From NCBI RefSeq assembly GCF_030157465.1, contig NZ_JAOAUU010000005.1, positions 1-64,000 of the forward strand: DNA of 64,000 bases. The letters run 5' to 3'. Made by a program: the position numbers and the translations under genes. The DNA comes from Zoogloea sp. (GTDB taxonomy: Bacteria > Pseudomonadota > Gammaproteobacteria > Burkholderiales > Rhodocyclaceae). Shown piece after piece: positions 16,979-27,788 of this stretch. Numbering within the stretch: position 1 is the stretch's first letter; each line of letters opens with the position of its first letter. The notes under the pieces were generated by a model. It made no database searches. It was not told the origin of the DNA and worked only from the letters and a program-made list of their open reading frames with translations.

Positions 16979-19576
16979 TTACATCTCGACGGTTTCGGCA
17001 GCTTCCACGAAGCTGGGGATCTGGTCGAAGTTCATGTAGCGGTACACCTCGGCAGCCTTGGCATTCACCAGCTTGATCTGCTCCATGTACTCTTCCTTGG
17101 TAACGATCCGGCCAGCCAGCGCGCACATGGCGGCCAGTTCGGCGGAGCCCAGGTAAACCTGGGTGTCGATGCCGAGGCGGTTCGGGAAGTTACGGGTCGA
17201 GGTGGAGATTGCGGTGGAGCCCTTGCGGATCTGAGCCTGGTTGCCCATGCACAGCGAGCAGCCCGGCATTTCCATGCGGGCGCCGGACTTGCCGAGCACG
17301 CCGTAGTAGCCTTCCTCGGTCAGGATCAGCGCATCCATCTTGGTCGGCGGAGCAATCCACAGACGGGTCGGGATGTCGGCACGGCCTTCGAGAACCTTGG
17401 CAGCGGCGCGGAAGTGGCCGATGTTGGTCATGCAGGAGCCGATGAACACTTCGTCGATCTTGGCGCCGGCGACTTCGGACAGCACTTTCACGTCATCCGG
17501 GTCGTTCGGGCAGGCCAGGATCGGCTCGGTCACTTCGGCCAGGTCGATCTCGATCACGGCGGCGTATTCGGCCACGTCGTCCGGCTGCAGCAGCACGCCG
17601 TTGGCAATCCAGTCTTCCATGGCGTTGATGCGACGCTTCAGGGTGCGGGCATCTTCGTAGCCTTCCGAGATCATCCACTTCATCAGGGTGATGTTGGACC
17701 GCATGTACTCGACCATCGGCTCCTTGTTCAGGCGCACGGAACACGCGGCGGCGGAACGCTCGGCAGCAGCGTCGGAGAGCTCGAAAGCTTGTTCGACCTT
17801 GAGGTTCGGCAGACCTTCGATTTCGAGGATGCGGCCGGAGAAGACGTTCTTCTTGCCCTTCTTCTCGACGGTCAGGAGACCGGCCTTGATGGCGTAAAGG
17901 GGGATTGCATTGACCAGGTCACGCAGGGTGATGCCCGGTTGCATTTCGCCCTTGAAGCGCACCAGAACGGATTCCGGCATGTCCAGCGGCATCACGCCGG
18001 TGGCAGCGGCAAAGGCCACCAGACCGGAACCGGCCGGGAAGGAGATGCCGATCGGGAAGCGGGTGTGGGAGTCGCCACCGGTGCCGACGGTGTCGGGCAG
18101 CAGCAGGCGGTTCAGCCAGGAGTGGATCACGCCGTCGCCCGGGCGCAGGGACACGCCGCCGCGGGTGGAGATGAAGGACGGCAGCTCGCGGTGCATCTTC
18201 ACGTCCACCAGCTTGGGGTAAGCGGCGGTGTGGCAGAAGGACTGCATCACCAGGTCGGCAGAGAAGCCGAGGCAAGCCAGATCCTTCAGCTCGTCGCGGG
18301 TCATCGGGCCGGTGGTGTCCTGGGAGCCGACGGTGGTCATCTTCGGTTCGCAGTACGTGCCGGGACGGACGCCCTGACCTTCGGGCAGGCCGCAGGCCTT
18401 GCCGACCATCTTTTGCGCCAGCGAGAAGCCCTTGCCGTTGTCGGCGGGGTTCTGCGGCAGGCGGAACAGGGTGGAAACCGGCAGGCCCAGGGCTTCACGG
18501 GCCTTGGTGGTGAGACCACGGCCGATGATCAGGGGGATACGGCCGCCAGCGCGGACTTCGTCGAGGATGACGGCGGTCTTGAGCTGGGATTCGGCGATGA
18601 CGGTACCGTTCTTCAGCGCGGTGACCTTGGCGGTGGCGTGATCGACCTTCAGTTCGATCTCGTCGCCCATGTCCATCTGGCCGGCGTCGATTTCGATCGG
18701 CAGCGCGCCGGCATCTTCCATCGTGTTGAAGAAGATCGGAGCGATCTTGGAGCCGAGGCAGACACCACCAAAGCGCTTGTTCGGGACGTAGGGGATGTCT
18801 TCGCCGGTGAACCAGAGCACGGAGTTGGTGGCGGACTTGCGGGAGGAACCGGTGCCGACCACGTCGCCGACGTAGGCGATCAGGTTGCCCTTGGCAGCCA
18901 GCGCTTCGAGTTGCTTGAGCGGGCCACGGGCGCCCGGCTCGTCAGCCTCGATGCCCGGACGCGGGTTCTTGAGCATGGCCAGCGCGTGCAGCGGGATGTC
19001 GGGGCGGGACCAGGCGTCCGGAGCGGGCGACAGGTCGTCGGTGTTGGTTTCGCCAGTAACCTTGAAAACGGTCAGCTTCTGGCTGGCGGGGACTTCCGGA
19101 CGGGAGGTGAACCACTCACCGTCGGCCCACGATTGCATCACGCCCTTGGCGTTGGCATTGCCGGCCTTGGCCAGCTCGGCCACGTCGTGGAAGAAGTCGA
19201 AGACCAGCAGGGTCTTCTTGAGGCCTTCGGCAGCGGTGGCGCCGGTTTCGGCGTCGCCCAGCAGGTCGATCAGCGGCTTGACGTTGTAGCCGCCGAGCAT
19301 GGTGCCCAGCAGTTCGGTAGCCTTCACACGGGAAACCAGACCACAGGCCAGCTCGCCCTTGGCAACCTTGGCCAGGAACTCGGCCTTGACCTTGGCGGCG
19401 TCGTCAACGCCGGCGGGAACACGATAGGTCAGCAGGTCTACCAGGAAAGCTTCTTCGCCGGCCGGCGGGTTCTGCAGCAGCTCGACGAGAGCCTGGGTTT
19501 GCTGCTTCGACAGGGGCAGCGGCGGGATGCCGAGTGCAGCGCGCTCGGCAACATGCTGGCGGTAGGCTTCAAGCAT
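16979..19576 (-). CDS. acnB: Aconitate hydratase B
   Basis: 865-residue AcnB, the main TCA-cycle aconitase, interconverting citrate and isocitrate with a [4Fe-4S] cluster in the cytoplasm. It shows the B-type domain order: the N-terminal HEAT-like domain ([16 protein letters not shown]), then the swivel domain ([20 protein letters not shown]), then catalytic domains. Cluster cysteines are seen in [10 protein letters not shown] and in [12 protein letters not shown]. Length equals E. coli AcnB. AGGAAGGA lies 9 nt before the ATG. It is monocistronic, closed by a strong bidirectional terminator, with an AT-rich promoter at about 19700-19750. AcnB also binds RNA as apo-protein in other bacteria. 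Confidence 0.97.
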   Translation of the reverse strand: MLEAYRQHVAERAALGIPPLPLSKQQTQALVELLQNPPAGEEAFLVDLLTYRVPAGVDDAAKVKAEFLAKVAKGELACGLVSRVKATELLGTMLGGYNVKPLIDLLGDAETGATAAEGLKKTLLVFDFFHDVAELAKAGNANAKGVMQSWADGEWFTSRPEVPASQKLTVFKVTGETNTDDLSPAPDAWSRPDIPLHALAMLKNPRPGIEADEPGARGPLKQLEALAAKGNLIAYVGDVVGTGSSRKSATNSVLWFTGEDIPYVPNKRFGGVCLGSKIAPIFFNTMEDAGALPIEIDAGQMDMGDEIELKVDHATAKVTALKNGTVIAESQLKTAVILDEVRAGGRIPLIIGRGLTTKAREALGLPVSTLFRLPQNPADNGKGFSLAQKMVGKACGLPEGQGVRPGTYCEPKMTTVGSQDTTGPMTRDELKDLACLGFSADLVMQSFCHTAAYPKLVDVKMHRELPSFISTRGGVSLRPGDGVIHSWLNRLLLPDTVGTGGDSHTRFPIGISFPAGSGLVAFAAATGVMPLDMPESVLVRFKGEMQPGITLRDLVNAIPLYAIKAGLLTVEKKGKKNVFSGRILEIEGLPNLKVEQAFELSDAAAERSAAACSVRLNKEPMVEYMRSNITLMKWMISEGYEDARTLKRRINAMEDWIANGVLLQPDDVAEYAAVIEIDLAEVTEPILACPNDPDDVKVLSEVAGAKIDEVFIGSCMTNIGHFRAAAKVLEGRADIPTRLWIAPPTKMDALILTEEGYYGVLGKSGARMEMPGCSLCMGNQAQIRKGSTAISTSTRNFPNRLGIDTQVYLGSAELAAMCALAGRIVTKEEYMEQIKLVNAKAAEVYRYMNFDQIPSFVEAAETVEM

Positions 19577-19708
19577 GGGTAGATCCTTCCTAGACGATGG
19601 TTACATTACGGTGATGCTGTGATGAGCGACCGGCCGTTTCGGGCCCGCCGCACTCTCCCTCGCAGACCGGCCTCTTGTTTTTATCAAGCACAGCCAAGTC
19701 TTATATAT

Positions 19709-19749
19709 ATTATATTTTATTTTTATATCGATTGTGCGCCTGCACAATC
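19709..19749 (-). promoter_or_regulatory. Candidate acnB promoter with overlapping palindrome
   Basis: A minus-strand TATAAT (19714-19709) has no recognisable -35. Where the -35 should be lies a perfect palindrome, GATTGTGC-gcct-GCACAATC (19730-19749). This suggests an activator- or repressor-controlled promoter. The half-site TTGTGC resembles CRP/FNR-superfamily sites only partly. Confidence 0.5.
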
Positions 19750-19786
19750 CGATTCTTCCAGCAAGTTCAATGACTCCCGCTGCCTT

Positions 19787-20167
19787 TCATCGGGAAGACA
19801 GCACCGCTTCGACAGCCTTCATCGTGATGGGTTTGATCAACAGGTCGTCGAATCCGGCGTCGATGAGGTGCTGTTTTTCCTCGGGCAGCGCGTGGGCAGT
19901 ATAGGCGATGACGTACAAGCCATTGAACCTGCTGTCGGTACGCAGCTTGGCCAGCACTTCTTCGCCAGACATGCCGGGCATGCTGATATCGAGGAAAACG
20001 ATGTCGAAGCGCCCGTTTTCAAGCTTTGCAAGGGCTGAGGGGCCATCTTCCGCCTGGTCGGTTACGTAGCCGAGGCGACCCAGGAAGGCCGACGCCAGAC
20101 GCCGGTTGATCACGTTGTCGTCAACGACCAGAACGTTTTTGGGGGTGGATGAAGACGATTCGCTCAT
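19787..20167 (-). CDS. Single-domain response regulator
   Basis: 126 residues from the ATG at 20167 (upstream in-frame sequence overlaps the kinase gene and has no start signal). A short serine-rich leader precedes a complete receiver: acidic pair in VVDDNVIN, phospho-acceptor Asp60 in FLDISMPG, Thr in AYTAHA and Lys in LIKPIT. No output domain, so it is a CheY/Spo0F-like relay or stand-alone receiver. It starts 13 bp after the stop of the large sensor kinase, which lacks a receiver of its own, so the two form a cognate pair. Confidence 0.88.
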   Translation of the reverse strand: MSESSSSTPKNVLVVDDNVINRRLASAFLGRLGYVTDQAEDGPSALAKLENGRFDIVFLDISMPGMSGEEVLAKLRTDSRFNGLYVIAYTAHALPEEKQHLIDAGFDDLLIKPITMKAVEAVLSSR

Positions 20168-20180
20168 GGTCTGGCGTATA

Positions 20181-22727
<2,547 letters not shown>

Positions 22728-22915
22728 GCCTTCCCCTGTCCGGCGGACGCGCCTGGAGCAACGCTGCCAAAGCCTTCGGATTGTCGTCATGCAATCTGCA
22801 CGCCAGCGAATTTATCGGCAACTTTTCAGTAATCTCAAGGGGCGGAAGACCGCCAGCTTGCCGTCAAACTGCGGGCGTAACAAAATGCGCCTTCGATTTC
22901 ATCCGCGATCCATCC

Positions 22916-23302
22916 ATGGCCCAGCCCTGCCCCTGCGGCACCTCGTCCGATTATTCGCTCTGTTGCGGGCGCTACCTCGACGGCGGCCAGCCTGCTCCCA
23001 CTGCCGAAGCGCTGATGCGCTCCCGCTACACGGCCTTCGTCCTTGGACGGGAAGCCTATCTGATGGCCACCTGGCATCCGGATTTCCGGCCTGCAGAATT
23101 GACGCTTGCAGACGACCCGCCGACAAAATGGCTGGGCCTGCAGATCAGGCACCATGAAGAATCCGACCCAAACCACGCCACCGTGGAATTCATTGCCCGC
23201 TACAAGATCGGGGGGCGTGCCCACCGACTGCACGAAACCAGCCGCTTCGTCCGCATTGGCGAGTGCTGGCATTACACCGATGGCGACATCCATCCCCACT
23301 GA
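22916..23302 (+). CDS. YchJ-family SEC-C protein (UPF0225)
   Basis: 128 residues from the ATG at 22916; the upstream extension has no protein character. The N-terminal CPCGTSSDYSLCCG is a SEC-C zinc-binding motif, followed by the family blocks ALMRSRYTAFVLG, YLMATWHP and WHYTDGDIHP, giving an NTF2-like fold. Function is unknown. The next gene (gstA) begins 19 bp downstream and may be co-transcribed. A second SEC-C protein, unrelated outside the motif, lies at 25249-25965. Confidence 0.85.
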   Translation: MAQPCPCGTSSDYSLCCGRYLDGGQPAPTAEALMRSRYTAFVLGREAYLMATWHPDFRPAELTLADDPPTKWLGLQIRHHEESDPNHATVEFIARYKIGGRAHRLHETSRFVRIGECWHYTDGDIHPH

Positions 23303-23321
23303 GACCACCAGGAAACCACCC

Positions 23322-23930
23322 ATGAAGCTCTACTACTCCCCCGGCGCCTGCTCCCTCTCCCCCCACATCGTGCTGCGCGAAGCGGGCTTCGACATCACGC
23401 TCGAAAAGGTAAACCTGCGCACCAAGGAAATGGAATCGGGCGGCGACTTCCTCGCCATCAATCCGAAGGGCTACGTGCCGGCACTGGAACTGGACGGCGG
23501 CGAGATCCTGACCGAAGGCCCGGCCATCATTCAGTACGTGGCCGACCTGGTGCCCGAGAAAAAGCTCGTTCCGCCGGCCGGCACCCTGGCCCGCGCCCGC
23601 GTTCAGGAATGGCTGAACTTCATCGGCACCGAACTGCACAAGAGCTTCAGCCCGCTGTTCAACCCGGCCACAAGCGACGATGCCAAGGCCGCAGCTCGCG
23701 CCCTCATCGACCGGCGCCTGGCCTTTGCTGCAAGCGTACTCGACGCCCAGCCCTACCTCACCGGCGACAGCTTCACGGTGGCGGATGCCTACCTGTTCAC
23801 CGTGCTGTCCTGGACGGGCTACGTGAAAGTGGACATCACGCCCTGGCCCAGCCTCGGCGCCTACTTTGAACGTGTAAAGGCCCGCCCTGCCGTTCAGGCT
23901 GCGATGGCAGCCGAAGGCCTGACGGGCTGA
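23322..23930 (+). CDS. gstA: Glutathione S-transferase, GstA-like (beta class)
   Basis: 202 residues, the length of E. coli GstA (201), with close pattern agreement throughout: MKLYYSPGACSLSPHIVLRE, NPKGYVPALELDGGE, LTEGPAIIQYVADL, WLNFIGTELHKSFSPLF and DAYLFTVLSW. Catalytic Cys10 and Ser11 of the beta class are present in GACSLS, as is the cis-proline in YVPAL. It conjugates or reduces electrophiles with glutathione in the cytoplasm. ATG 23322 was chosen by homology; CCAGGAAACC lies just upstream. Probably co-transcribed with the YchJ gene. Confidence 0.92.
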   Translation: MKLYYSPGACSLSPHIVLREAGFDITLEKVNLRTKEMESGGDFLAINPKGYVPALELDGGEILTEGPAIIQYVADLVPEKKLVPPAGTLARARVQEWLNFIGTELHKSFSPLFNPATSDDAKAAARALIDRRLAFAASVLDAQPYLTGDSFTVADAYLFTVLSWTGYVKVDITPWPSLGAYFERVKARPAVQAAMAAEGLTG

Positions 23931-23946
23931 ATCCGGTAGTTGGCTT

Positions 23947-23972
23947 GCGGGGGAGAAAGGCTTCTTCCCCGC
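23947..23972. terminator. Hairpin between convergent gstA and S4 genes
   Basis: An 11-bp stem with one G-T pair (23947-23957 / 23962-23972) and an AGGC loop, between two converging genes. No T-run follows on either strand, so termination is inferred from position. Confidence 0.45.
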
Positions 23973-23993
23973 ACACACTGCATTACCGCGGCA

Positions 23994-24212
23994 TCAAGCC
24001 CCGGTAACGAGTTCGATGGTTTCGCCGGCAAAATCGATGCGCTGACCCGGACGCAGCTTGGCCCGCTTGCGGTTTTCGATTTCCCCGTCCACGAACACAT
24101 CGCCATCGGCGACGCGCTGCTTGGCCTCGCCCCCCGAGCCACACAGGCCGGTAGCCTTCAGAAGCTGGTCGAGCTGGATGAAGTCGCCTTCAACGGGGAA
24201 GCGGATGGTCAT
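23994..24212 (-). CDS. Small S4-domain RNA-binding protein (YbcJ-like)
   Basis: 72 residues made almost entirely of an S4 RNA-binding fold: FIQLDQLLKATGLCGSGGEAK, then VADGDVFVDGEIENRKRAKL, the usual alpha-L pattern. Proteins of this size (YbcJ type) bind RNA, perhaps ribosomal, but the target is unknown. ATG at 24212. It converges on gstA, and the hairpin between them separates the transcripts. Confidence 0.85.
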   Translation of the reverse strand: MTIRFPVEGDFIQLDQLLKATGLCGSGGEAKQRVADGDVFVDGEIENRKRAKLRPGQRIDFAGETIELVTGA

Positions 24213-24314
24213 GGTGGCGGGTTCCGGTGTGTTGCAGAAGTGTTTCAGGAGCGGCGGATTGTGTCAGAGCCGACCCAATCCGCCAATCCGTCCCGCCCTT
24301 GCTAGCGCAATGAA

Positions 24315-24803
24315 TCAGGCGGGAATGCGCAGCACCTGGCCCGGATAGATCTTGTCGGGGTGGCCGAGCATGGGCTTGTTGGCCTCGAAGATCTTCATGT
24401 AGGCATTGGCATTGCCGTAGCAGGTCTTGGCAATCCCCGACAGGGTGTCGCCACGCACCACGGTGTGGAAAGTTGCGGCCGGCTCGGGATTGGTCACGTT
24501 CAACTGGTCATCAACCTTGTCGACGCCATCCACGTTGCCGCAGCACAGCAAAACCTTTTCTTTGGTGGCCTGGTCAGCCACCGTGCCGGCAACGCTTACC
24601 ACACTGCTCGCGCCGTCGAAGCTCACGCTCAGGGCGCTGGTATCCAGCCCCTGCTTGGCAATGTAGGCGACGATGGACGCAGCGGCCTTCTGGTTGAGAT
24701 CGGCCAGCTTGTCGGCGGCACTGGTATCGGCGGCAGCCGCTTCCACGTCCTTGCGACCGAACAGCTTCTCGCCCGCTTCACGTACAAAACTCAGCAAACC
24801 CAT
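24315..24803 (-). CDS. BON-LysM protein, Kbp/YgaU-like
   Basis: 162 residues from the ATG at 24803, with GGGAG upstream; the frame continues 22 codons farther but starts poorly. After MGLLSFVREAGEKLFGRKD come a BON domain (about 40-105, ending DGVDKVDDQLNV) and a C-terminal LysM domain (about 112-160: HTVVRGDTLSGIAKTCYGN, YPGQVLRIPA). This order matches E. coli Kbp (YgaU), a cytoplasmic K+-binding protein, despite LysM usually binding peptidoglycan. There is no signal peptide, consistent with Kbp. Single gene. Confidence 0.88.
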   Translation of the reverse strand: MGLLSFVREAGEKLFGRKDVEAAAADTSAADKLADLNQKAAASIVAYIAKQGLDTSALSVSFDGASSVVSVAGTVADQATKEKVLLCCGNVDGVDKVDDQLNVTNPEPAATFHTVVRGDTLSGIAKTCYGNANAYMKIFEANKPMLGHPDKIYPGQVLRIPA

Positions 24804-24912
24804 AATCGACTCCCGGTGGTTGTGGTCAAGACAACAGACTAAGCCGGCACGCCGACAATCGCGGGACAAATTTGTGTCTAAGCGTCAAAACACAGGCTGA
24901 CGCGGGCAGATG

Positions 24913-25245
24913 TCACTCCCCCAGCGGCGCCAGGCCATGCCGCCGCCGGGCACGGGCGCAGGCTTCGTCACCGATGTTGAGGGCCGCGTAGGGGGCAAAA
25001 TCACGGCACGGGCCGGGGCGCCGGTCGTAGATCGTGCAGCGCACTGCGCTGCCGATCTCGCCCTCCAGCGCGATGCAGCGCGGCGGGCCGTCGTCGGTGC
25101 CGCGCATGCGCACGAGCGTTGCCGTCACCGGAACGGTAAGCGCCACCGGCACACCGCCGCCGGAGTGATTTTCCAGGTCGGAGACATGGAAATCCACCCG
25201 GAAGCTCGCGCAGCAGGCGCCGCAACTGAGGCAGGGATCAGCCAC
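24913..25245 (-). CDS. YkgJ-family cysteine cluster protein
   Basis: 110 residues with the YkgJ-type cysteine pattern: CLSCGACCASF at residues 5-15, a middle cysteine in PPRCIAL, then CTIYDRRPGPCRDF near 69-82. The family (CxxCxxCC) is thought to bind a metal or iron-sulfur cluster; its role is unknown. It starts 3 bp after the stop of the YecA-family gene, so the two are co-transcribed with the methyltransferase upstream. Confidence 0.88.
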   Translation of the reverse strand: MADPCLSCGACCASFRVDFHVSDLENHSGGGVPVALTVPVTATLVRMRGTDDGPPRCIALEGEIGSAVRCTIYDRRPGPCRDFAPYAALNIGDEACARARRRHGLAPLGE

Positions 25246-25248
25246 GGT

Positions 25249-25965
25249 TCAGGCGTCGGCGCCGCAGCACTTCTTGTACTTCTTACCGCTGCCGCAGGGG
25301 CAGGCGTCGTTGCGGCCCGGGCCGGCTTTTCCGGCCTTGGTGGCGGCGCTCACCGGCACCGCCTGCTGGGCCGGCAGACCCAGGGCGCGCCAGTTCTGGT
25401 AGAGGCGCTGAACAGCCAGGCCCTTTTCTTCCAGCTCGGCCAGCTGGGCTTCGAGTTCGGGCTTGACGGTGACTTCTTCCTCGGCACCGAGAATGGTCTC
25501 CAGCAGCGCCTCGGCGATGGTGGTGTCGCTCACGGCATCGGGCCATTCCGAGGGCCACATCTCAAAGCCCTGCTCGAAGCCGTTGGTCCACTCCTCGCCG
25601 ATGGCGGGGTCGTCCTCGCCGCCCTGGGCGTAGCAGAACGGCGCCCAGCCTTCGGCTTCACCCTCCTCGTCGCCTTCTTCGTCACCGATCGTGGCCAGCA
25701 GATCGTTGTAATAACGCAGCACCAGTTCGATGGCCTTTTGCAGCGTGGCGCCGGAGCCGAAGCCCACTTCGCCCTCGTCGGCGGTCCAGACGGCCGGCAG
25801 CCAGCGCTCGACCGGGATCGGCAGCGGACAGGAGACGATGGCGGCGAGGTAGCCGTCGAGCATCTCCATGTTCATGCAGTCGGCGGGCACATCGTCCGAG
25901 ACGAGCAGGTCTTCGAGCTGTTCGAGTTCGGCGTCGGAGAGGGGGTTGGATTGGGCTTGGGTCAT
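25249..25965 (-). CDS. YecA/UPF0149-family protein with C-terminal SEC-C motif
   Basis: 238 residues. The N-terminal 180 residues match the UPF0149/YecA fold (LSDAELEQLEDLL, MLDGYLAAIVSCP, WLPAVW), include a highly acidic stretch around DEEGDEEGEAEG, and end in a SEC-C zinc motif, CPCGSGKKYKKCC. SEC-C motifs such as that of SecA bind zinc and often contact ribosomes. The start codon overlaps the stop of the upstream methyltransferase gene by 4 bp (ATGA). Function unknown; membership of the family is clear. Confidence 0.87.
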   Translation of the reverse strand: MTQAQSNPLSDAELEQLEDLLVSDDVPADCMNMEMLDGYLAAIVSCPLPIPVERWLPAVWTADEGEVGFGSGATLQKAIELVLRYYNDLLATIGDEEGDEEGEAEGWAPFCYAQGGEDDPAIGEEWTNGFEQGFEMWPSEWPDAVSDTTIAEALLETILGAEEEVTVKPELEAQLAELEEKGLAVQRLYQNWRALGLPAQQAVPVSAATKAGKAGPGRNDACPCGSGKKYKKCCGADA

Positions 25966-26657
25966 GACGGGTTGTGCTCCAGGTTCGGTTGGCTATCGAG
26001 CTCGACCACACACCGGTAAAGGGTCTGGCCGGAATCCCGGTATTTGCGTTCAAAAGGGGTGAGCGGAGACGGGGCCTCGAAGGATTCCCATTTCACCTCG
26101 CGGCCGATCAACAGACCCAGCGCTACGGCGAATTCTTCCACATAAATATTCCAGTTACTGCGACATTCCAGGCGGCCACCGAGGCGCGGCACAAACGGAA
26201 AAACCGGATGCGCGTGCCAGCGCCGGGCCAGGTGGCCGACTTTCGGCCACGGGTTCGGGTAAAGGATGTAATGCCGCGCCAGCTTGATGCCGGCATCGGC
26301 CATCAGGCGCCAGTAATCGACCAGATCGGCGCGCACGAAGACCATGTTCTTCGGCATCAGCGCGTCGGGGTAAGGCTTCTTGCGACTCAGGCGATCCTCT
26401 GATTGATCGACGCCGATCACCCAGTGATCGGGAAACTCGCGGGCCAGCTGGATGGTGCTGTGCCCCACGCCGCAGCCGGCGTCGAGGATCAGCGGCGCCT
26501 TGCCGTCCCAGCCGGCAAGGCTCGCCTCGAAGGCGGCCTTGTTGTAGTCGAGATAGGGTTTGCGAAACTCGGAGCTGGCGTGCTTGGCAACCCGCTGGGC
26601 GAGATGTTCATGAACGCCCTGCTGGGCGCTTTCGGGAATGCTTGAATTGGCGTACAT
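25962..26657 (-). CDS. TrmB-like tRNA (guanine-N7) methyltransferase family protein
   Basis: 231-residue Rossmann-type SAM methyltransferase. Motif I is LDAGCGVGHST, the acidic loop is IGVDQSEDR, and the catalytic-site motif is YPNPWPKVGHLARRWH, where classical TrmB has F/Y-PDPWPKKRH. The C-terminal TPFERKYRDSGQTLYRC block agrees with TrmB (T-x-FE). Canonical TrmB makes m7G46 in tRNA. The Asp-to-Asn substitution in the PDPWPK motif makes this possibly a divergent paralogue, and many betaproteobacteria carry two copies. First gene of a run with the YecA and YkgJ genes. Confidence 0.72.
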   Translation of the reverse strand: MYANSSIPESAQQGVHEHLAQRVAKHASSEFRKPYLDYNKAAFEASLAGWDGKAPLILDAGCGVGHSTIQLAREFPDHWVIGVDQSEDRLSRKKPYPDALMPKNMVFVRADLVDYWRLMADAGIKLARHYILYPNPWPKVGHLARRWHAHPVFPFVPRLGGRLECRSNWNIYVEEFAVALGLLIGREVKWESFEAPSPLTPFERKYRDSGQTLYRCVVELDSQPNLEHNPS

Positions 26658-26666
26658 CCGGTGATT

Positions 26667-27641
26667 TTACGCGGCGGCCTTGAGGAAGGGGATTTCGTGG
26701 GCAGCGAGCACCTGGCTTACCGACGGCACATCGCTTTTCGCTCGCACCGCGGTGTATAGAATTTCGCCTTGCGGAAAATTGCGGCGCAGCAGGTTGAGCC
26801 ACTGCTTGAGCCGCCCTGGCGCATGGCGGGCCTCCACCTTGGCCAGCACCCGCTGCCAGAACTCGCCGATCAAGGGCAGCAGCTCGGCCCATTCGGCATC
26901 GCGATCGGCCGGCGCCTCACCGCCCTGCCGGATGCGCCGCACCAGAAAGGGATCGGCCACCGCACCGCGGCCGAGCATCACGTCAGTGGCCCCGCTCACC
27001 GAGCGGCAGCGCCGCCAATCGTCCTCGTTCCACACCTCGCCGTTCGCCACCACCGGAACGCTCACCACGTCGGCGATCCGCCCGACCCACTCCCAGTGGG
27101 CCGGTGGCCGATAACCATCGGTCTTGGTGCGGGCATGCACCACCAGTCCCACCACGCCGCCAGCGGCCAGCGCACGGGCACAGTCGAGCGCCCTGGCGGT
27201 GTCGGTGACGCCGAGGCGCATCTTGGCGGTAAAGGGAATGTGCGCCGGCACGGCCGCCCGCACCGCGCAGGCAATGGCGTAAAGCAGCTCCGGCTCGTCG
27301 AGCAGCGCAGCGCCGCCCCGGTGACGGTTGACGGTAGGCGCCGGGCAGCCAAAGTTGAGATCGACGCCGGCCGGACCCAGCGCCGCCAGCTGCGCGGCGT
27401 TGTCGGCCATGCACACCGGATCGGAACCCAGCAACTGCACCCGCACCGGCGTGCCGCTCGAGGTGGCGCTGCCGGCCAAGAGCTCCGGCGAGATGCGCCG
27501 GAAGGCCCGCGGCGGCAACAGCGTGCCGGACACGCGCACGAACTCGGTCACCGCGTGGTCGTAGCCCGCCACGCGGGTCAGCACTTCACGGAGCACATCG
27601 TCCGCGAGGCCTTCCATGGGTGCGAGCAAAAGACGGGGCAT
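26667..27641 (-). CDS. dusC: tRNA-dihydrouridine(16) synthase
   Basis: 324 residues from the ATG at 27641, which has AGGA upstream; the open frame extends 55 codons more without family likeness. FMN-dependent TIM-barrel dihydrouridine synthase. The N-terminal LLAPMEGLADDVLREVLT and TEFVRVSGTLLPPRAF patterns follow DusC rather than DusA or DusB. The catalytic cysteine is in LNFGCPAPTVNRHRGGA; VVHARTKTDGY and GRGAVADPFL are also typical. DusC reduces U16 in tRNA D-loops. The preceding gene (trmB-like) on the same strand is also a tRNA-modification candidate, 9 bp beyond. Confidence 0.92.
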   Translation of the reverse strand: MPRLLLAPMEGLADDVLREVLTRVAGYDHAVTEFVRVSGTLLPPRAFRRISPELLAGSATSSGTPVRVQLLGSDPVCMADNAAQLAALGPAGVDLNFGCPAPTVNRHRGGAALLDEPELLYAIACAVRAAVPAHIPFTAKMRLGVTDTARALDCARALAAGGVVGLVVHARTKTDGYRPPAHWEWVGRIADVVSVPVVANGEVWNEDDWRRCRSVSGATDVMLGRGAVADPFLVRRIRQGGEAPADRDAEWAELLPLIGEFWQRVLAKVEARHAPGRLKQWLNLLRRNFPQGEILYTAVRAKSDVPSVSQVLAAHEIPFLKAAA

Positions 27642-27788
27642 GGCGAAAATTTCCTGATTTATCAACACCTGACCGGGCGCGCAATGTACCGGACTTTGCC
27701 CCCGGAACAAAGGACTTTGCGCCGGCCCGCGGGCATCGGCAAGGCGCGGTAAGATTCGCCCCCTCGCCGCACCACGAATGCCATAAAA

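Noticed and set aside
17414-19582. 722-codon open frame on the plus strand opposite acnB
   Set aside because: Shadow of the acnB reading frame in GC-rich DNA; its translation is a low-complexity Gly/Asp/Val/His-rich antisense pattern, while acnB is unmistakable.
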